DNA from: Chionis minor
Lineage: Eukaryota > Chordata > Aves > Charadriiformes > Chionididae
Reading direction: 5' to 3'
Assembly (NCBI GenBank): GCA_013398295.1
Contig: VZSF01001518.1
Location: 496,001-560,000, forward strand
Length of the DNA stretch: 64,000 bases
The notes under the pieces were generated by a model that saw only the letters and a list, made by a program, of their open reading frames with translations, ran no database searches and was not told the origin of the DNA. This document shows, piece after piece, positions 1 to 23,975 of the stretch (position 1 is the first letter of the stretch; every line of letters starts with the position of its first letter). Position numbers and translations under genes: made by a program.

Positions 1-1026
<1,026 letters not shown>

Positions 1027-2905
1027 TCACTCTTGGAAGACTGCCAGTTAAAATATTCCATACTGCATGGCTTGACAGATACAACTGCTATATAATGGCT
1101 GGAGAATAATTGTCGTGACAATATGTCAAGCCTAGAGGGTTCTTTATTACCAGATACGATAAAGATGGATGGCGTACAAGCTCTGCTTGCTTAGAATTAG
1201 TTGGCCCAATCAGTGTTAAGGAAATGAAAGAATTTCAGTTAACAAAAACCACCTCCAGATTCTAAACCAATAACATGTTAAGCTTTAAAGTAGTACATAA
1301 CATAAATATAACGTAACCTATTTACAGAAGGCCAATATTCATTTGTTGGTTTCGGGGATAAAAGTTAATAGAAAACATCCAAAGTGTAAGGTATACATCT
1401 CCAGATGCACTGTGTTTAACACCCTTTAAGAAAATTATTAGTATTTTATTTCAGCAAAATATACTGACAAGAAAGACAAGAAAAAAAAAAGTTTTGCATT
1501 AAAATAAACATAGCAGTGAGAAGGCTTATTGCTTACTCCTAGTGTAACCAAGCATACAATTAAAAAAAAATAAACAAAGTGACAATAATACCCCATTGTT
1601 ACAATATCAAAATTTATGAGCCAACATAATGTAAAAAAGGACAGAAGAACAAAAGGGAGAAAAAGCTTCGGAGCGTTCTTTATCCTACTGTACCCTCTGT
1701 AACATTGAACTATTTGTTCTTGGTAAACATACTGAGCTCCACTTTTTTTTCTTTTAACGCATATAGCTGTAAACATAAATGTCACAGAAGAGCATCTGAC
1801 TACAATGATGAATTTGTAAATTATAGTATTTTGTCACTGAATCACTCTATTGATAAACCTGAAAAGGCAGACCAGAGCAGCTGAGTCTGCCATTTGTAAC
1901 CAGTATATCATTAACACCTTTACCTTGTTTTCTTACTTTTTACCTGGAATGTGGGTAAATAAAGTTGGCAAATCTCAAATTCCAGGTGCAACATTTCATA
2001 GTTCACTGACAACTGATGACTGATACGGAGTAGATGGAATGACAACGTAGCAAATTCAATTTCATATACAGTAGCTTTGCTGCTAGCCAACTCTAGTGTA
2101 GGGTATGCTGCCTTCGGGCCAAGGAAACCTGGCTTCTTAGACCTGAAATTATTTTCCCTTCTTGTATGTTTACATACACCGTAGCCATCATACTGAAATA
2201 ACAGTGTGATATTCTTTTAAAGAGCTTTGCAACGTTTCTAAGAAATTAGTTAAAGCGCAAAGAAATCTTAATTTTGGCACTTATTACGTAGGCAGCTTTG
2301 TCATGGTTCCTTACATAGTATAGTACTCCCAAAAAAAGCTCTTATAATTTCCTTTACTTGTGGAATCACATGTGAAAAGTGGGTCTACAAACTGGAAGGG
2401 AATCCCTCCCCACGTGATTTTTGCTATCCTGTTCCTCTGAGGGAGGAAGGGAAGAATTCTTGAAGTACCATTACTTTCAGTTTTGCCGCCAAACTAAAAA
2501 ATCGCGTACAACAAAACAAGAATACAGACACTATCACTACAGGTATTTCCATTATATTGATTCTCTTTTCTCTTTCCTCTCTTTCCTTATTTTCTCAGCA
2601 CTGGATTTATTGGAATAAATTGCAAGAAAAACCTCCTAGACTTGGAAAAACACTCAAAGGCTACAGCAGGGTTGGTCTGTCCATTGGAAGACCTACATGT
2701 ATTACCACCTAATTAGATCAACTACTTGTATGTTTATTTTATCCCCACTCTGCTCCAGAGTGAACTGAATAATTCCCTTGGTGGGGAAAATAAGTTGTAG
2801 ACAAGACAGTAGTACCTGGCTTCACCCTAGAGGTAGTATGGAGCGTAGGGGCATCTCTAGCACTGCGAACAGTGAGCCACAACTGAGCCCAAGCAGTCAA
2901 ATGCC

Positions 2906-2948
2906 AGTCATTACCTGCCTTTTTTAAGTCATTACCTGGCTTTTTTAA
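2906..2948. repeat. 21-bp tandem duplication
   Basis: AGTCATTACCTGCC followed by T6 and AA is followed at once by a second copy with CTGGC in place of CTGCC. Two copies, one mismatch. Confidence 0.9.
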
Positions 2949-4895
2949 CATTCTTTTACTTAACATGGGTGATTTTCCTTGGGCCTTCTTGAAAGATTCC
3001 TTAAGCTCTGCACACATCTTTGATAATGACGAATTCAACCCGACACCATTCCAGAAAGGGCACGCATCTCTAATTTTAATTTTAAAAAGTGACTGTTCTT
3101 TAAAAAGCTTTAGCTTTAATTGAGAATATTAATTACCCTATCATACCAGGTTACTGCAATTAATTAAGGAAGAATAGAATTTACACATTCACGTCACTCG
3201 TAAAAAGGAAATTATAATTCTGAATTATTTCAGAATTACTTGTACCTCAATCGTGTACGTGCATGCTCTGTAAAAGAAACACCTTTTGGTTTGAATCACT
3301 ATCCAATATTTCAGCAGATCCATGAAAAATTGGACGAATTCTGACTTCCTCCGTTGCCACTCTCCCCTGTCAGTTACTTCCTTGAATTTAAGTTATTTAA
3401 CTGCTTTATTGTGCTATTATATTTACCATGGGATTTTGAGTACATCTGGGCACGATCTACTGTTCCATCTTTATTTATGAAGACTTACTTATATTCAACT
3501 CAGCACTTTTTATTTTAGGTAGATTAAAAGCATGTGCTATTGAAAGCTTTCACGGAACCTCTAAGCCATATGATTGTGTCACAGTACAAAAACGAAAAGG
3601 CAGGAATTTTAGGTACATCTGAAAAATTCCCCACTGATCTTAAAGGGCAGTTTCTAATGAGAAATACAAACCAGGCTGACAGAAGAAGCAGGAAGGAACA
3701 GCAAAAAGAGAACTGCTACTCTTAGCGAAACCCTGAAGCTATCCATAAAGCTATTTATTTTACTTTTGCTTGACTTCTGGAAAAAATATCTATTCATATA
3801 AATTATGACCCTTGCTGCTACTTTCGACATCAAATTAAAGATGTCAAAGATACCATTCCAGTCTTTCTAAATAAAATAAATGTGTTTTTTTCTTTGTCTG
3901 TTTTCTCTTACTCTCATCACAGTTAAGATTATAATAAGAATAAATGGGCATATAAAAGCCTTAATACACAGGAACAGGATTTACATAGGAAAATTATTTT
4001 GATTTGATTGTCTTTACTATTCCCCACCAACAAAAAATATGTCTAGTGGTCTTCCTCTTTTTGGCCACGCAGAAATTACAAGTAAACAGCATATCCTTTG
4101 CATAGATGTACGAATAAATGCTTACTTTTGTTTCTGTGTATGTTTGCAGACTGCCATACAATTTATCCTGGCTTCAATGGATTATGCATACATCAGAATC
4201 CAGAAACTTTACATTCATGAACTAAAGAAGATTCAGGAGTAACGCATACTGTCTCAATTGTCTCATCACACCTTATTAATAGGGAAGCTAAGTTAAACGT
4301 GTGGTGTAAAATGTTAAATACTACAGGCAGGGCACTGCATGTCAGAAAACTGTTCATTGACTCAAGTACCTTTTCCATTGATTTTTTTTTTTAAAGCCAA
4401 TTCTGTAAGCATCTGGTTTAGAACCTGAAATCTTCTAATTATCTTAGAAAAAACCACACAATATCAAACACTATGCAACAAATGCTATACTCTCTTTTTT
4501 ATGTTCTTTAAAAGAAGTATGACAGAGTTTGTTTCTAAGAACTGAATTTTCCGTTAATACCAGATATTGGTCAAAAGTTGAAATTCTCAGTGGTTTAAAC
4601 ATTCCCAGATCAGGACTGTAGTTTTTCTTGCTACTATTTCTGAGTAATTTTAACGGGCTTCTGCGTTTAAGTCAACTTTTCATTAAGTAACATAAACTTG
4701 ACCAAAGTTCTTTCAGAAGTGGGCACTGTTTATAGCTGTAAAACTTAGACAAAGTTCTAAAAAAAAGAAATCAATCAAGGAAGCAATGAATGGCCTGTGT
4801 TAAATGAAACAGTACAAATAAGTAAGTGTAAATAAAAATATATGTGAAGTAAAACACACAGAAAACAAGTACAATATCAATAGATGAAAATATTT

Positions 4896-5001
4896 CTTAT
4901 AAAAATTCTAAGCGACCATAAAAATGTAAAAATTCTTATAAGAATTAATAATAATTACATAAATATAAAAATCTTATAAAAATTCTAAGCTGCCCATAAA
5001 A
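4896..5001. repeat. near-identical 28-bp repeats around a 16-bp palindrome
   Basis: A unit CTTATAAAAATTCTAAGC followed by a GACC or TGCCC variant and ATAAAA occurs at 4896-4923 and 4973-5001. Between them, 4931-4946 is a perfect palindrome, AATTCTTATAAGAATT, itself sharing the CTTATA and ATTCT text. Confidence 0.88.
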
Positions 5002-6244
5002 CTCAATATATTTTCTTTCAGTGGCTTCTGTAAAGACTGAAAGAAGTTTCTGAAAACAGGCATGCAATGGGAGCTAATTCTCATTAACTTTACTGTTTGA
5101 GGAATAGTGCTATCGCAGCTGAATAGTATTTTGCTTTAACTTTTAGTATATTAGAAAGAATGGAACATCAGAACTCTTGATGTAATAGGTTATAAAAATG
5201 TACAGTTCACATCAACTATGTATGAATGACCACAAAAAATGAACACAAAACAGTGAGGTAATTTTTACATCTTATTTTCTGATGGAACAGTAAAATAGTC
5301 TCTCATGCTCTTTATTCTTTGCCTTTGAGGACATCAGCTTTCCAAAATTTCAGGCAGTGACAGCTATTAATTTATCATAAATGTAGGTAGTAGAAGAAAC
5401 ACCCACTTTCTTTCTTCAGTCTTGCCTTTAACTTCAAGAGAACCTTAGCTGCATTACCGATGTACTTCTTCATAAATGGCATACATTAGCTATACGTTGC
5501 AATACTAATTACTAACCTCACAGCATACGTTAAGGTATGAATCACAGTTTTAAACAAGGAAAGCAAGACTAATTGTTCTCCTTCCTTTGGTGAGTTCGGT
5601 GAAAATGGACTGCCTTCCTACACAATCAAAGTAAAGCCAGGTTAGTCATAACTGATAAGTAGCTCTGCTTGCCCTGCATCACCTATTTGAAAACATTTAA
5701 TCAAGATGTCTACTTCACAATCCATTAGTAAGAAAGTAATATATTCTGTTAAAAAAATTACATTGCACCAATGTAAGGGTCAGATCTACACCAGCAATTT
5801 TATGGAGAATTTACACAGTCATATTTTAACACACAGCCATGAGAATTGCATCACTTGCTATTAATTAGTCTCCAGAATTACCTACGTATTCAATAGACTT
5901 TTTTTTCTTGTAAGGTTTCTCACAACAATGTCAACCCTATCATCTCTATGAAAGCTTCAAAAATTGGGTTGAAATAAACTGAAGCCTAATCCATATCTCA
6001 AAAGACTCCGCAAGAATAGTAACTAGTAAAGCACCCCACCTACAGACCAATAATCCGCTGGATGCAGTTCTAGCAGTCCATAAGTATTTACTAGACCAGC
6101 GCTTACTATATGTGCTTTTTTATCCTTATTGTTAAAGCATCAAATCCTTAAATAATCCCATGCATACAATTTTTCTCTCAGATGAAGAAATGGCAACACC
6201 TCTAACTGAAGTGCAGTTCAGTCAGAGAAGGGATAATCACCCAG

Positions 6245-6355
6245 CCACCACAGGACATGCTTAGAGACATGGTGGAGCTGGTCGAGTAGGGCCAATGATT
6301 GGACTAGATGATCTTAAAGGTCTTTTCCAACCCAAATGATTCTACGATTTTACAA
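6245..6355 (+). mobile_element. CR1 3'-end fragment
   Basis: Plus strand includes 'attggactagatgatcttaa' and 'aggtcttttccaacccaaat' then 'gattctacgatt', the end of the CR1 3' UTR with the terminal octamer somewhat decayed. The upstream edge near 6245 is approximate. Antisense to LRP1B. Confidence 0.88.
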
Positions 6356-9300
6356 CTCAGTCCGTCATCATGGATGGGGACGCTGGCCAGCTGCTGTGGC
6401 AGAAGGGAAGAGGTGAGAAGTGCCTTTAGCCCCTTTCATAAATCCTTGCCTGATAAGGATTTCTCAGCTGACTGCTTCCACCAAGTCCCAGATAGTTATT
6501 TCAGTGACTCAAGTTTCTTACAGCTTACTATCCAGTATATCTCAGAACACACACGCCAGTTTCATATACTGCAACTTACCCTGTGTGTCACATGAGTAAA
6601 AAATGCTTTACTTTGTGCCAGCAAAAGAATTTTATGAATTCACACTGATACTTACTTTGATTTTTCAAGACCCTGCTCTTCCTATTTGTGTAATAAAATG
6701 CGTTATGGGAGCATACTCAACAACTTACTCAACAACTACATGGGACAAAGCCCACAGAATGCCAAATCAACATCCCAAGTAGTTTCTGAGGAAAAGCTGC
6801 ACCTGAAATTCAGTTTTGTGACTCCTTTTCCCACCACAGCTGCCTCCTACGAGAGATGAGTGAGACCCTTGCAATCCCTCCTTTTCTAACAGGCCTTCTA
6901 CTGCCACCTCTAATTCTCTACTAGGGTTTCAATTGTATATGTAAATCATGGATTCTCTTGCACTGAATGCTAATCTTAAATAATGCCTGACCAAACAACA
7001 TGAAGATGAGAAATGTGATAAGAAACAGAAGGCAGAAAAGAGAAGGAATGCACAGACCTATCAGAAAGCTGCAGAAAACGAGAGAAGAAATACAGATGGG
7101 TAGTAAAAGGGAAAAAAAAAAAAGGGGGAGGCTTGCAACAGACGAGAAAATAAAAATTATGAGATACTTGAACAGAAATAAAAGTGACAATATATAACAT
7201 ACTAAAGCGAGATAAAGTGCAGCATGAACTTTAGGGAAGAAGAGCCACATAACTCCCTAAGAGGGAACATGAGAAGTGTGCCCAGACTTAAAAAGTAAAT
7301 CTTTCTCTCTCCTGCATTTTGTACTAATTTTGATCCAAGAATATAAATTCATATGCTGCAAGTTATTCATATCTGCGATTAAAATGTCTACTTTTCTCTT
7401 ATTTCACTTATTAAGAAAATAGCCACTATACCTACAAAATAAAAAAGCCTTGGAAACTGCTGATCCTCTCCTGTGCTGAAACCACTGGCCCATACTGTCC
7501 TCTTTTCCATTTGAAGTCTCTCATATCCTTTTCTGTCTCATTTTATGTTCAACTTGTAACCTCTTCAAGACATAGTAAATACGTTTTTTGTTTCTTTATC
7601 GTACTTGGTCCTGGTACTTGCTCCTTCTGATAAAGGATTTGAAGTGCTTAGACAATGAAATTAATAATGCATAACATATTTCTTTCTGCAAATGTAATAT
7701 ATGTATCACATATCCATATTGGGTAAGCATGTAAGATACAAGTCCTAGCATCAAGTTGTAAGATATTTTGCCAGACAAAAAAGTGTAATTGAAATAGTGA
7801 AAACTGAGAATATCTCAGTATAATAAACTTACACAAAAATTGTTATATGTCCCAAAACTACCACCACAAAAGAAGCAGAAAACTTAGACTTAAATCTAAA
7901 CATCTTAAGGCATAAATGTCTCTGCAGTATTAAAGCTGACTATTACATATGATTAATAGCGATACCATGAGAAGAGATTAATGAATTTTCAAAAATCTGC
8001 CTATGAAATCAGTTAATCAAATATAGGACCGAAATATTTCATGGCCCCACTTGAAAGTGTTTTATTGCCTTTTTAATTTCAACGTGAGCAGCTGTTTATA
8101 TGCCAGTTACCCCATAGCAGTACAGAGAAGCATGCTGTCATGGCAGTGATTAAATTATTCTCATATATATACACAAGTCACTATTCACGTAGAACCATTC
8201 AGAGTGTGATAAGGAGTTTCAAAAATTCTTTAATTTTTCAGATTTACAGAGACCGCTTACGTGCCTACCAGCCCCTATGCCTTAGGCTTGTGTCTTGCTG
8301 GTGATTTCAATATTGATGCCCACTCTGCCCCCCAGACTCTTCCTCCATTCGTCTTTGCCTCTCCATACTCCTGCCATCACCCAGCTATAAGTTTTATTTC
8401 GGTTTATTTCATTTATCATCTACTGCAGCTTCAGGAGCTGTTCAACACTCTGCAACTTTCTTCATCAAAACCCTCCCGTTTTTGATTACGTTGATGTGAA
8501 CAGGGGGAGATCTTGTGACACAAGAAAAACTGCATTTTATGTTGTCGGTTCTGGGTGCTTTCTGATGGGAGCAACTGCATGGAAAGCAATGCCCATCCTT
8601 TAAAATTTGTGATGGTGCCTTTTCAGCTCATATGAAAATATACAGTGAAAGTCTACTAAGTTTTCAATGAGTATGTAGAACGTGTGTAAACTTTTCAGAA
8701 GTTAATAATGAATCCAATTTTATTGTCACAAGAACAGCGTAAGACACAGAAACCAACTTGTTGGCAATCTTCATAAACTGGGCTCCACAAACTGGAGACT
8801 GTGGAACCTTACAGTAATTTAACTGTATGAATTGCATTTAATTTAGGTGAATCTCTATATTTTTCCCTGAATATTATCCTTTAAAAGAGTTAGAGTACAA
8901 ACAATCAGATTCAGGAAGACATAAGAATTGGAGAATTTTATCTGAACAATTATTAAAACTGAATCTAGAATGCAATAGCGGAGATGAAGCAATTATCAGT
9001 TTGTGCTATCAGATGTGGCTATAATGACTAATTCTACAGACTCCTCAAAAGTTGGGGAAAAAAATGTTGCAATATCAGAACTACTGTTTATTTCTCATTT
9101 GCTGTGAGAAACCCTCTTTTCAGAGTTCTCTGATTTTTGAGCTATGAAAACTGCAGTACAAATCTGGTTTCTGTAATCTCTTAGATTGCTTTTACATTAA
9201 GACAATTTCCTAAATATCTGGATTTACTCTTTTATAAAACTCTGGTGGCAGAGTTCAGAATTAGACACAAATACCCACCTTCCATCTAAAAAAGCCCTTA

Positions 9301-12300
9301 CAATTAGCAATTTTTGCACTTACATGTGCTAAAAATGAAAAAAGATCATAATCTCTACAAACCTTGCACTTGATACTTTAAAACTTGCATATATGTACAC
9401 CAACTCTGAGGTTTGTAAACAGGCAGAAGCCAATTCTGAAGAAAAGGTCTTTTCAAATTGAGATACTATAAGGAAGTTTCTCTCTGTTAATTATATTACA
9501 GCTAAAGAATTCATTTATGAATAGTTAATTCATTTAAGGTTCAATGCTTAATTTACATGCTGCTATAACAGCACAGAAGTGCTCAACTTTTGTTTTTACA
9601 GTATAAGACATCAAAGAACTTGACACAGTTAAGGACTAATCTCAGCTCAGAGAAGCTTCTGTACTTCCTAAACTGGACCATCAGATTCTACTTTTTTAGT
9701 TTCATTATAATGAAATTCTCATCTTCAAAGAGGGAAATGGGAAAATGGTAGGCACCTCTGGGTTTTAAGAGCTCTGAAGGATAGGAAAACCTGTGTGAGG
9801 CAATTGGATTCCTAGGGAACTGCAAAGCTCGCATCTCCTCTGGGCAGGGGGAACCAAAAGCAGCTGTTAAGTCTGACAAATTCTTAAATGTTTGTGGTTT
9901 GTTTTTTTTAAAGCTCACAGAAGTAAACCAGCTTAGTGCTTAGCTGGATTAGTGCTTCAATGCTTGCTTAATCATTTACTGCGCATAGCATTTGTGAATG
10001 CTGCTGTGCTAAATTCGCTAAGCTCTAAAGACAGTTTACATAATCAAGCATTAAACTTCAAATAGATAAGCAAGGTCATTGCTGCCCCTAGCGCCAAGAA
10101 GAGCTCCCAAGTACTGTAAGATTTCTGGCCTAGTTAGCTTGTTTTCAAAGTTCTTACTAGGACTCTCTTGATAACTATAAAAGCCCATTTCTGTATTGAA
10201 ATGCAGAGGAACTTTGCAAGAGAAAAGCAGCAGATGTTTTCTTTTCCTGAAAAATCTTTAAGATTCAGAAGAAAGAGAAAAAAAACACCGTAGACTTGGT
10301 GCAAAAAATGTTAACACTAAGATCTAAATACATGTAGACTCCCGTTGCATGGAATAAATACTCCTTGGTTTAACACACAGCATGTCAGTAATTAGCCCAA
10401 GATTGTCCTGTCTGTCCTCAAGAAGCACCCAGTGCAGAGCACAGAACACTGCAGTCTGTCTCATACAATAGCATCTCTTTACGACATAAGGTTCACCCAT
10501 TCTGATAAGACACTTATTTTCTGGGTCTTGTGAAAACTCTGTGGCATTTTCTGATGTACTTTGTAACATGTAATTTAAGATCCAAAAAGCATATTCTCAG
10601 AAGAAACCCCCAAACTCACAGCAAGCTAGCCCTATCCTCAAAGCTCACAGGAACAGGGGAAAAAAATACTCAGCTTACGATAACTACACTTCAGATCACA
10701 TCACTCATGATTCCCATTCAGACTTTCTTCTCTGCTCCATAAGTATTTATTTTACGGGCGTTATATCTGTGCCTGTATCCTTCTACATTTGAAAACACAG
10801 AGGACAGAATGAACGCAACTGTCCCTTAGTTAATTTCGACAATACAAAGTGTCTCAAAATGACAAAGGAAAATGGGCCATGAAATCCATGTGAACAATAC
10901 CTCAAGAAACACAATTATCACAAGATATAAAACCTACTTTTCTCATTGAAGTGCTAAGCAACATGGACTACATTTTCTCATATCAGAAAGTCAGCAGCGA
11001 TCACAGTTTCCCCTCCTCTGAACCCCAAACACTGAATGTCCCCAAGTTTCCCTTACTGAAGACAATTAATTTGCAATGGTTAAATTTTATCTTCCAGAAA
11101 TATCTCTAGTCTTGTGCTGAAACATGAAGACACGCTAAATTTACCTGGTAGGTTGTTTCAGGAGAAAGAGGGAGGCAGGGAAAAGATTCTGGTTAAGGAC
11201 AAATTGAATCATTATGTAGGAGCTTTGCAAAATTCTCAAAGCAGCCTCTGGAGCACCTACAGGCACGTTTGATCCATTTGACACCAAGAATTCTATCAGT
11301 TCTTTGTTAAATTCACAGAAACTTTTCCGCAACTTCATTTTGGTTTGATAACCACCTTTTGAGTGAAGCTCCTGACAACAGAAAGTGACAAACAGCATTT
11401 GCTAAGGAGAAAATCTTCCTCTCGCATAATTTAAATACCTCAGGATCTTTCTCCCAAAGCAAAAGTTTCTTAGGGCTTTAATTTTTATATATCATCCATA
11501 CTTAAAACAGATGTGCCCTCAAAAGTATTATGATACCAGGCTTACACGAAGTGTCTGTCATTTTTGGAGCTTGTCTCAGATATTTAACTGGTACCAAATT
11601 CTGAAGAATTTTCATTCACAAATGGAAATGGTGAAAGCATCAGGCAGGAAAGCCCAAAGGATGTCCAGTAATACTTGACTACTAACTCTGTAATCCCTAG
11701 AGTCACACATGTTCCTTAAACAGTCAAAGAATGCATTCAGCTCTCTAAAACTGGCAGCAGTGGTGCCCTGTTGAATGAGAATTTGTTGAATGAAACAATG
11801 AGAAAATTGAGAAAGATTTCACCACTGCAATCAGGTTAGGGCTAGGAGAGACACATTGGTTATTAATTACTTCTTTCCTTTGAAAGATCGAGAAAGAAGA
11901 GTATGAGGATAATTGTATGAGAACAAAATAGCAGGATAGCAACACGGGGAATAACATCAAGAGGCGTACGGAGGTTTGCTTCGTCTGTCACAAAAATAGT
12001 GTCGGCAGGAATCCAGCCGGCACTCAGGGTATGTCTGGGCAAGTGCTGCTTAGGTGAGCAGATAACGACTGTCCTGTGTTTGTTACAGAAACCACGGAAT
12101 CTAATGCTGAGATTAATGTGAATGTTTACAGCTCTCATCGCTACTGCTGTGGTCTCTCTAATCTCAAATAACTGCCAGTGAATTGTTCATTACCTATTTA
12201 TAAGTTGCTATTCACCAATACAAGGGCTAGAAAATGTTTCGTTTTGTTTCACAGCGAAGCTTCAATCTGAAAGTAAAGTAGTTATTTCACGAAGTCTGGT

Positions 12301-13156
12301 TTGGAGGAAACCTGGAGGCCCCCAGTATGAGATAAAAGCCTAAAAAAGTCCAAATGCATGAATTTTTACCAGGATAGCAGTACTTCTAAGGTTTGGGTAA
12401 AGCTTGTGGAAGGGAGCTTAAGTAACACCGTTTCATCTCAAAAAATCCCCAAACCTTAGACAGTGATACTGAGTACTTGATATATTCAAATTAAAGCGAA
12501 AGATCTTTAATCATACCGTTTGGAATATGAGAACTATTCATCATAGCGTAAAACTTATTTTTTTAAACACTTCCTAGATAAAAGATACTAGCTTTTTAAT
12601 TAGCTGTCAGGTGAGAAGCAGAACACAGGGATAAAGATTACTTCATTACATAAGTATTTCAAAAGTTATTATTTTATCTGTCTACAAGGAAACCCCCAAA
12701 TTACATTTGCAATACTGGTATTCTTATTGACTCATGCTGAGCACACTAGCAGGGCATTTCCAGGCTTTCTCAGGCTGGAGAAAAATCTGCTTTTAGTCCC
12801 ATTCTGGCCCACAGCACAAAGGACATATCCCTTTGTAACTTGGCTGAGAACATGGATTGCAAATACCCACTAGCGTACAGAATTGACCCGGCAGCCTCTT
12901 ATTGCTGAGACTGTTCCTAGAATTCCTGCTTTCATTTGACATTTTTTCCATGGACTTGTATTAATGCATGTTTAAAAATTATTCATATTTATAACAGAGA
13001 AGAAATATGAAAATCAACTTTAGAAATATTCATAAAAAGGAAACAATATCACTAAAGGTTGCAAAAAATGTTTTCAAGTACAGTTTTTACATAATTACAT
13101 ATAACCTACAAAGCACCTTCAATCGAAAAAATATCAAAATAGAAATCAACAAATTA

Positions 13157-20718
<7,562 letters not shown>

Positions 20719-21274
20719 CTAAAAACAAACAAACAAAAAGTCCATTTATTCAAATGTTGAAATACAAACTGTTTGACAGCATTCACAATGCAAAATACAT
20801 TGCATGTCATATTCAAAACGCTTTCTTTTACTGACTGCATATTTTTGAAGTATTCCTCTCATTTTTCCATATGCTACTTGTAAGCAAGCAGAAAGAGATA
20901 AAATAGTAACAGAAATAAATATGGTGACAAAGAACTATCTCACTTCAAAAATGCAGATGACATATGTAACTAAATGAAGCTTCTGCATTTTTCTTTTCTA
21001 TTTTTAAAATGAACTTTAGCAGTAAATATTTTAAGTTTTGCTCAATTTCTCCGTTGACTACCTTTGGCATTACTTTGGCAAAACAGATGACATTCGTTTT
21101 ATAACAATAAACTCAGAGATAGCATAAAATTTATTATTTTTATTAATGAAAACATACAATTATTAATATTAATCAGGAATTCAAAATTGTGCTGTTCAAA
21201 GAAGCATTAATTTTAATTCCTGAAGAAGGAGGTTTTCAATTCTTAAATACCATATTGTAGGTACTGTGTTGAGA

Positions 21275-21314
21275 TACATATATATATATATGTGTATACA
21301 TACACACACACACA
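21275..21314. repeat. TA/CA microsatellite
   Basis: About 40 bp: (TA)n from 21275 to 21290, a short TGTGTA junction, then (CA)n to 21314. Confidence 0.93.
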
Positions 21315-23939
21315 GGGGTAGTACATACATAAAGCGTGAGAGCTGGAGATCCAGCAGGCAGCAGGAAGTCTCCTATGGCTCCAATTACTAAGCCAATACA
21401 TTTTAAAAAAGAGAGGTGATGATATTTGAGGTACTCCTACAGGTCGGAAAGAGCAGCCATATAATAATGGCTTTTCATCCCAAATGGCAGATAGGAAAGA
21501 GACATTAGCTCTTATTTCCTTATCTGAGAACAGGAAAGCCTTGCCCCATAACCTGCTTAGCATTCTGAGATGCAGTGAAATCACAGTTATTCTTAATATC
21601 CAAAGATGTTGCTATTAATCAAAGATGGAGCAGCAGTGGTGAAAAGAACGGCTGCAGCTTGCGCTCCTTTTAAAGCCCCAAGATGATTTTAACCAATTCC
21701 CTTATCAGCCCAGTGCCATTCTACTCTCAGGCAGATCAGTGATCTCCCTCGTTAATGTAATTCATAGTTGTAGAGGGGATGTGCTGGACCAGCCAACTCT
21801 AAAATAAACAACTGACAACAACAATATTTAATTGTGCACAAAGTGATACAGGGCTCGTCTGCCAACTACTACAGTGTAATACTCTAAATCTATCTTTTGA
21901 TCAAAATGCAGAGGAAAAGAGTGCTTAGGCTGCACAAACCATCATTAAAGAAAACCTGAGACAATACAGCGTTGGAGAACCGCTCTCATTTTCAAAAATC
22001 ACATATCCATGCACAGGGTTTTAACAAACCCAACTGCAGCTCTGTCAGCTGTAACTGTGCTGCAAAACACTTCTGTCTGTCTCTGCTGTTAGTACAAATG
22101 CACCTACAGATAACCCCCCACCCCAAATTCTTAACAAAGGAGACAACAGGTGAATGAATACAAAAGAAATTTATAACATTCAAGAAATCAAAGTCAGTAA
22201 TTTGTGAAAAATTAGCCTTGTGTCTACATATTTAACAACACTGTAAAAAGTTCCTTAAGTAGCCAGACTAAGAAAGAGAAATGACTGCCTGCAAGTCTTT
22301 GGTAATTCAAGCGTTTTATTTTGTGCCAGTTTAGTTCCGATATTTATCAGAACATCCACTGCAGGTAAAACTGTTTCTGCACACCTGCAACAGGGTCCTC
22401 TGTCCAGACAGCATCTCCTCTTCGTGACCTACATGTTGCTTTTAAGTCCTCCTAGCATCACCCTTCGCTATTTCTCACATAACCTGCTTCCAAATGGCAG
22501 CAGCTCCATCAGTCCTTAAGCCTGTGGTTTCACGCGTGTCAGTCACACACACCACACGGTGTCCTAGGCTGTGATTTGCCTTGCCTGGGGGCCCCAATTA
22601 AAAGAATGCGGGTAAAAATCACAAATAATGAGGAGGAAGATTCTCTCTATCTACTCTAAGGACACCCTAACAATTTTGATGGCTTAGGAGTGAAGGAAAT
22701 GGAAGGCAAAGAACATACATGAGACACAATTCAAATAGTTGTGCTGTTTATGTATATTTAAAAAAATAAAAAAAGAGGAAGAAGCTAGTACATAACAGCT
22801 CAGAGAAGACTGAATGAATTCCCACTTCCAGCTCCTTTACTCTGAGTTTCTATGAAGAACTGTTAGAATGGCAAAGCACGGATCAAATACACAGAGAAGG
22901 ATGGTTTTGCTCCCTTGCCAGAGCAGCTCTGGTATTTGTCTTCATCTGGTGGATGTTTAAGAAAGAGCCGAACCACGAGAACATTACAAGGACAAAAAGA
23001 TGTCCTTATGAGGAAGGCAGCCCACCTGTTCTGCTGGTATAGCTCCCTCTTTTGCTTTCAAATTTGGGTATTTATAAAACCGCCGTATTTGTCGGATCAA
23101 AGGGCAGCAGGTTCAACAGCAGAGGTCTTTATTAGACTAGTGAATTAATGTGATATGGAAAACACAGATTCTCCTCAATGGCTGGAGCTACACGGTCTCT
23201 AACATACTGAAGAGGAATCCATTAAATTCAAGAGCGATGAAGCTCTGAGACAATCTGTCAGCACCAACCATAGAGAAAATTTCCTTGTTGCTCCCCTCTT
23301 TTCACAGGCTTCTATTAATACAGATACCAGCAAAAGAGGAGAGAGGCAGTGAGATGTAAATGAGGGGCAGTCAGAAGGATTTCAGAAGAACAAACAGACT
23401 AACATAATGCTTTCATATGCTTAAATAAAGTCAATGTTTAATGCAAGATGGTTAATTTTGAAACTACTGCTGTGAGGACCTGAGCACCTCTCCTGTGACA
23501 TTAAGATGCACAGCTTACTGACGCAAGAAGTCACAAAAAGCCTAACGCTACTGATTGGCAATAACTGATTTTCTACTCTTTCTACAATTCATTAATTAAT
23601 ACTCAAGGAAATAGATGTTCTTATTAAAACATACTTTGGAACTCTAATCTCTGGTAAGTAACTACACTTAGGTGAAGCATAGAAGCAGCGCAGAAACTGC
23701 TAAAAATGACAGCTCTGTACTTACTGGGTGACTTTCTATTTTTGTAGTTTTTTTTCCAAACAAGTGTGATTTTTTTTTCCCTGAAATAATAATTTAGAGT
23801 AATTATTTTAAAAAAATTATTTAGTCAAAGCTATACGTTCATGTATTGTAATATTGTAAGTCTTGAGATTGTCTGTCTAAATCAAAAAAATAGATTTGTT
23901 TTACGACAGTAAGTAGCCCATATAATACATGGCCATATA

Positions 23940-23975
23940 GGTTTTGGGTTGTTTGGTTTTTGTTTTGTTTTTTAA
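23940..23975. repeat. T/G-rich low-complexity stretch
   Basis: Plus strand reads GGTTTTGGGTTGTTTGG then TTTTTGTTTTGTTTTTT, almost free of A and C. Same kind of simple sequence as at 48533. Confidence 0.75.
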
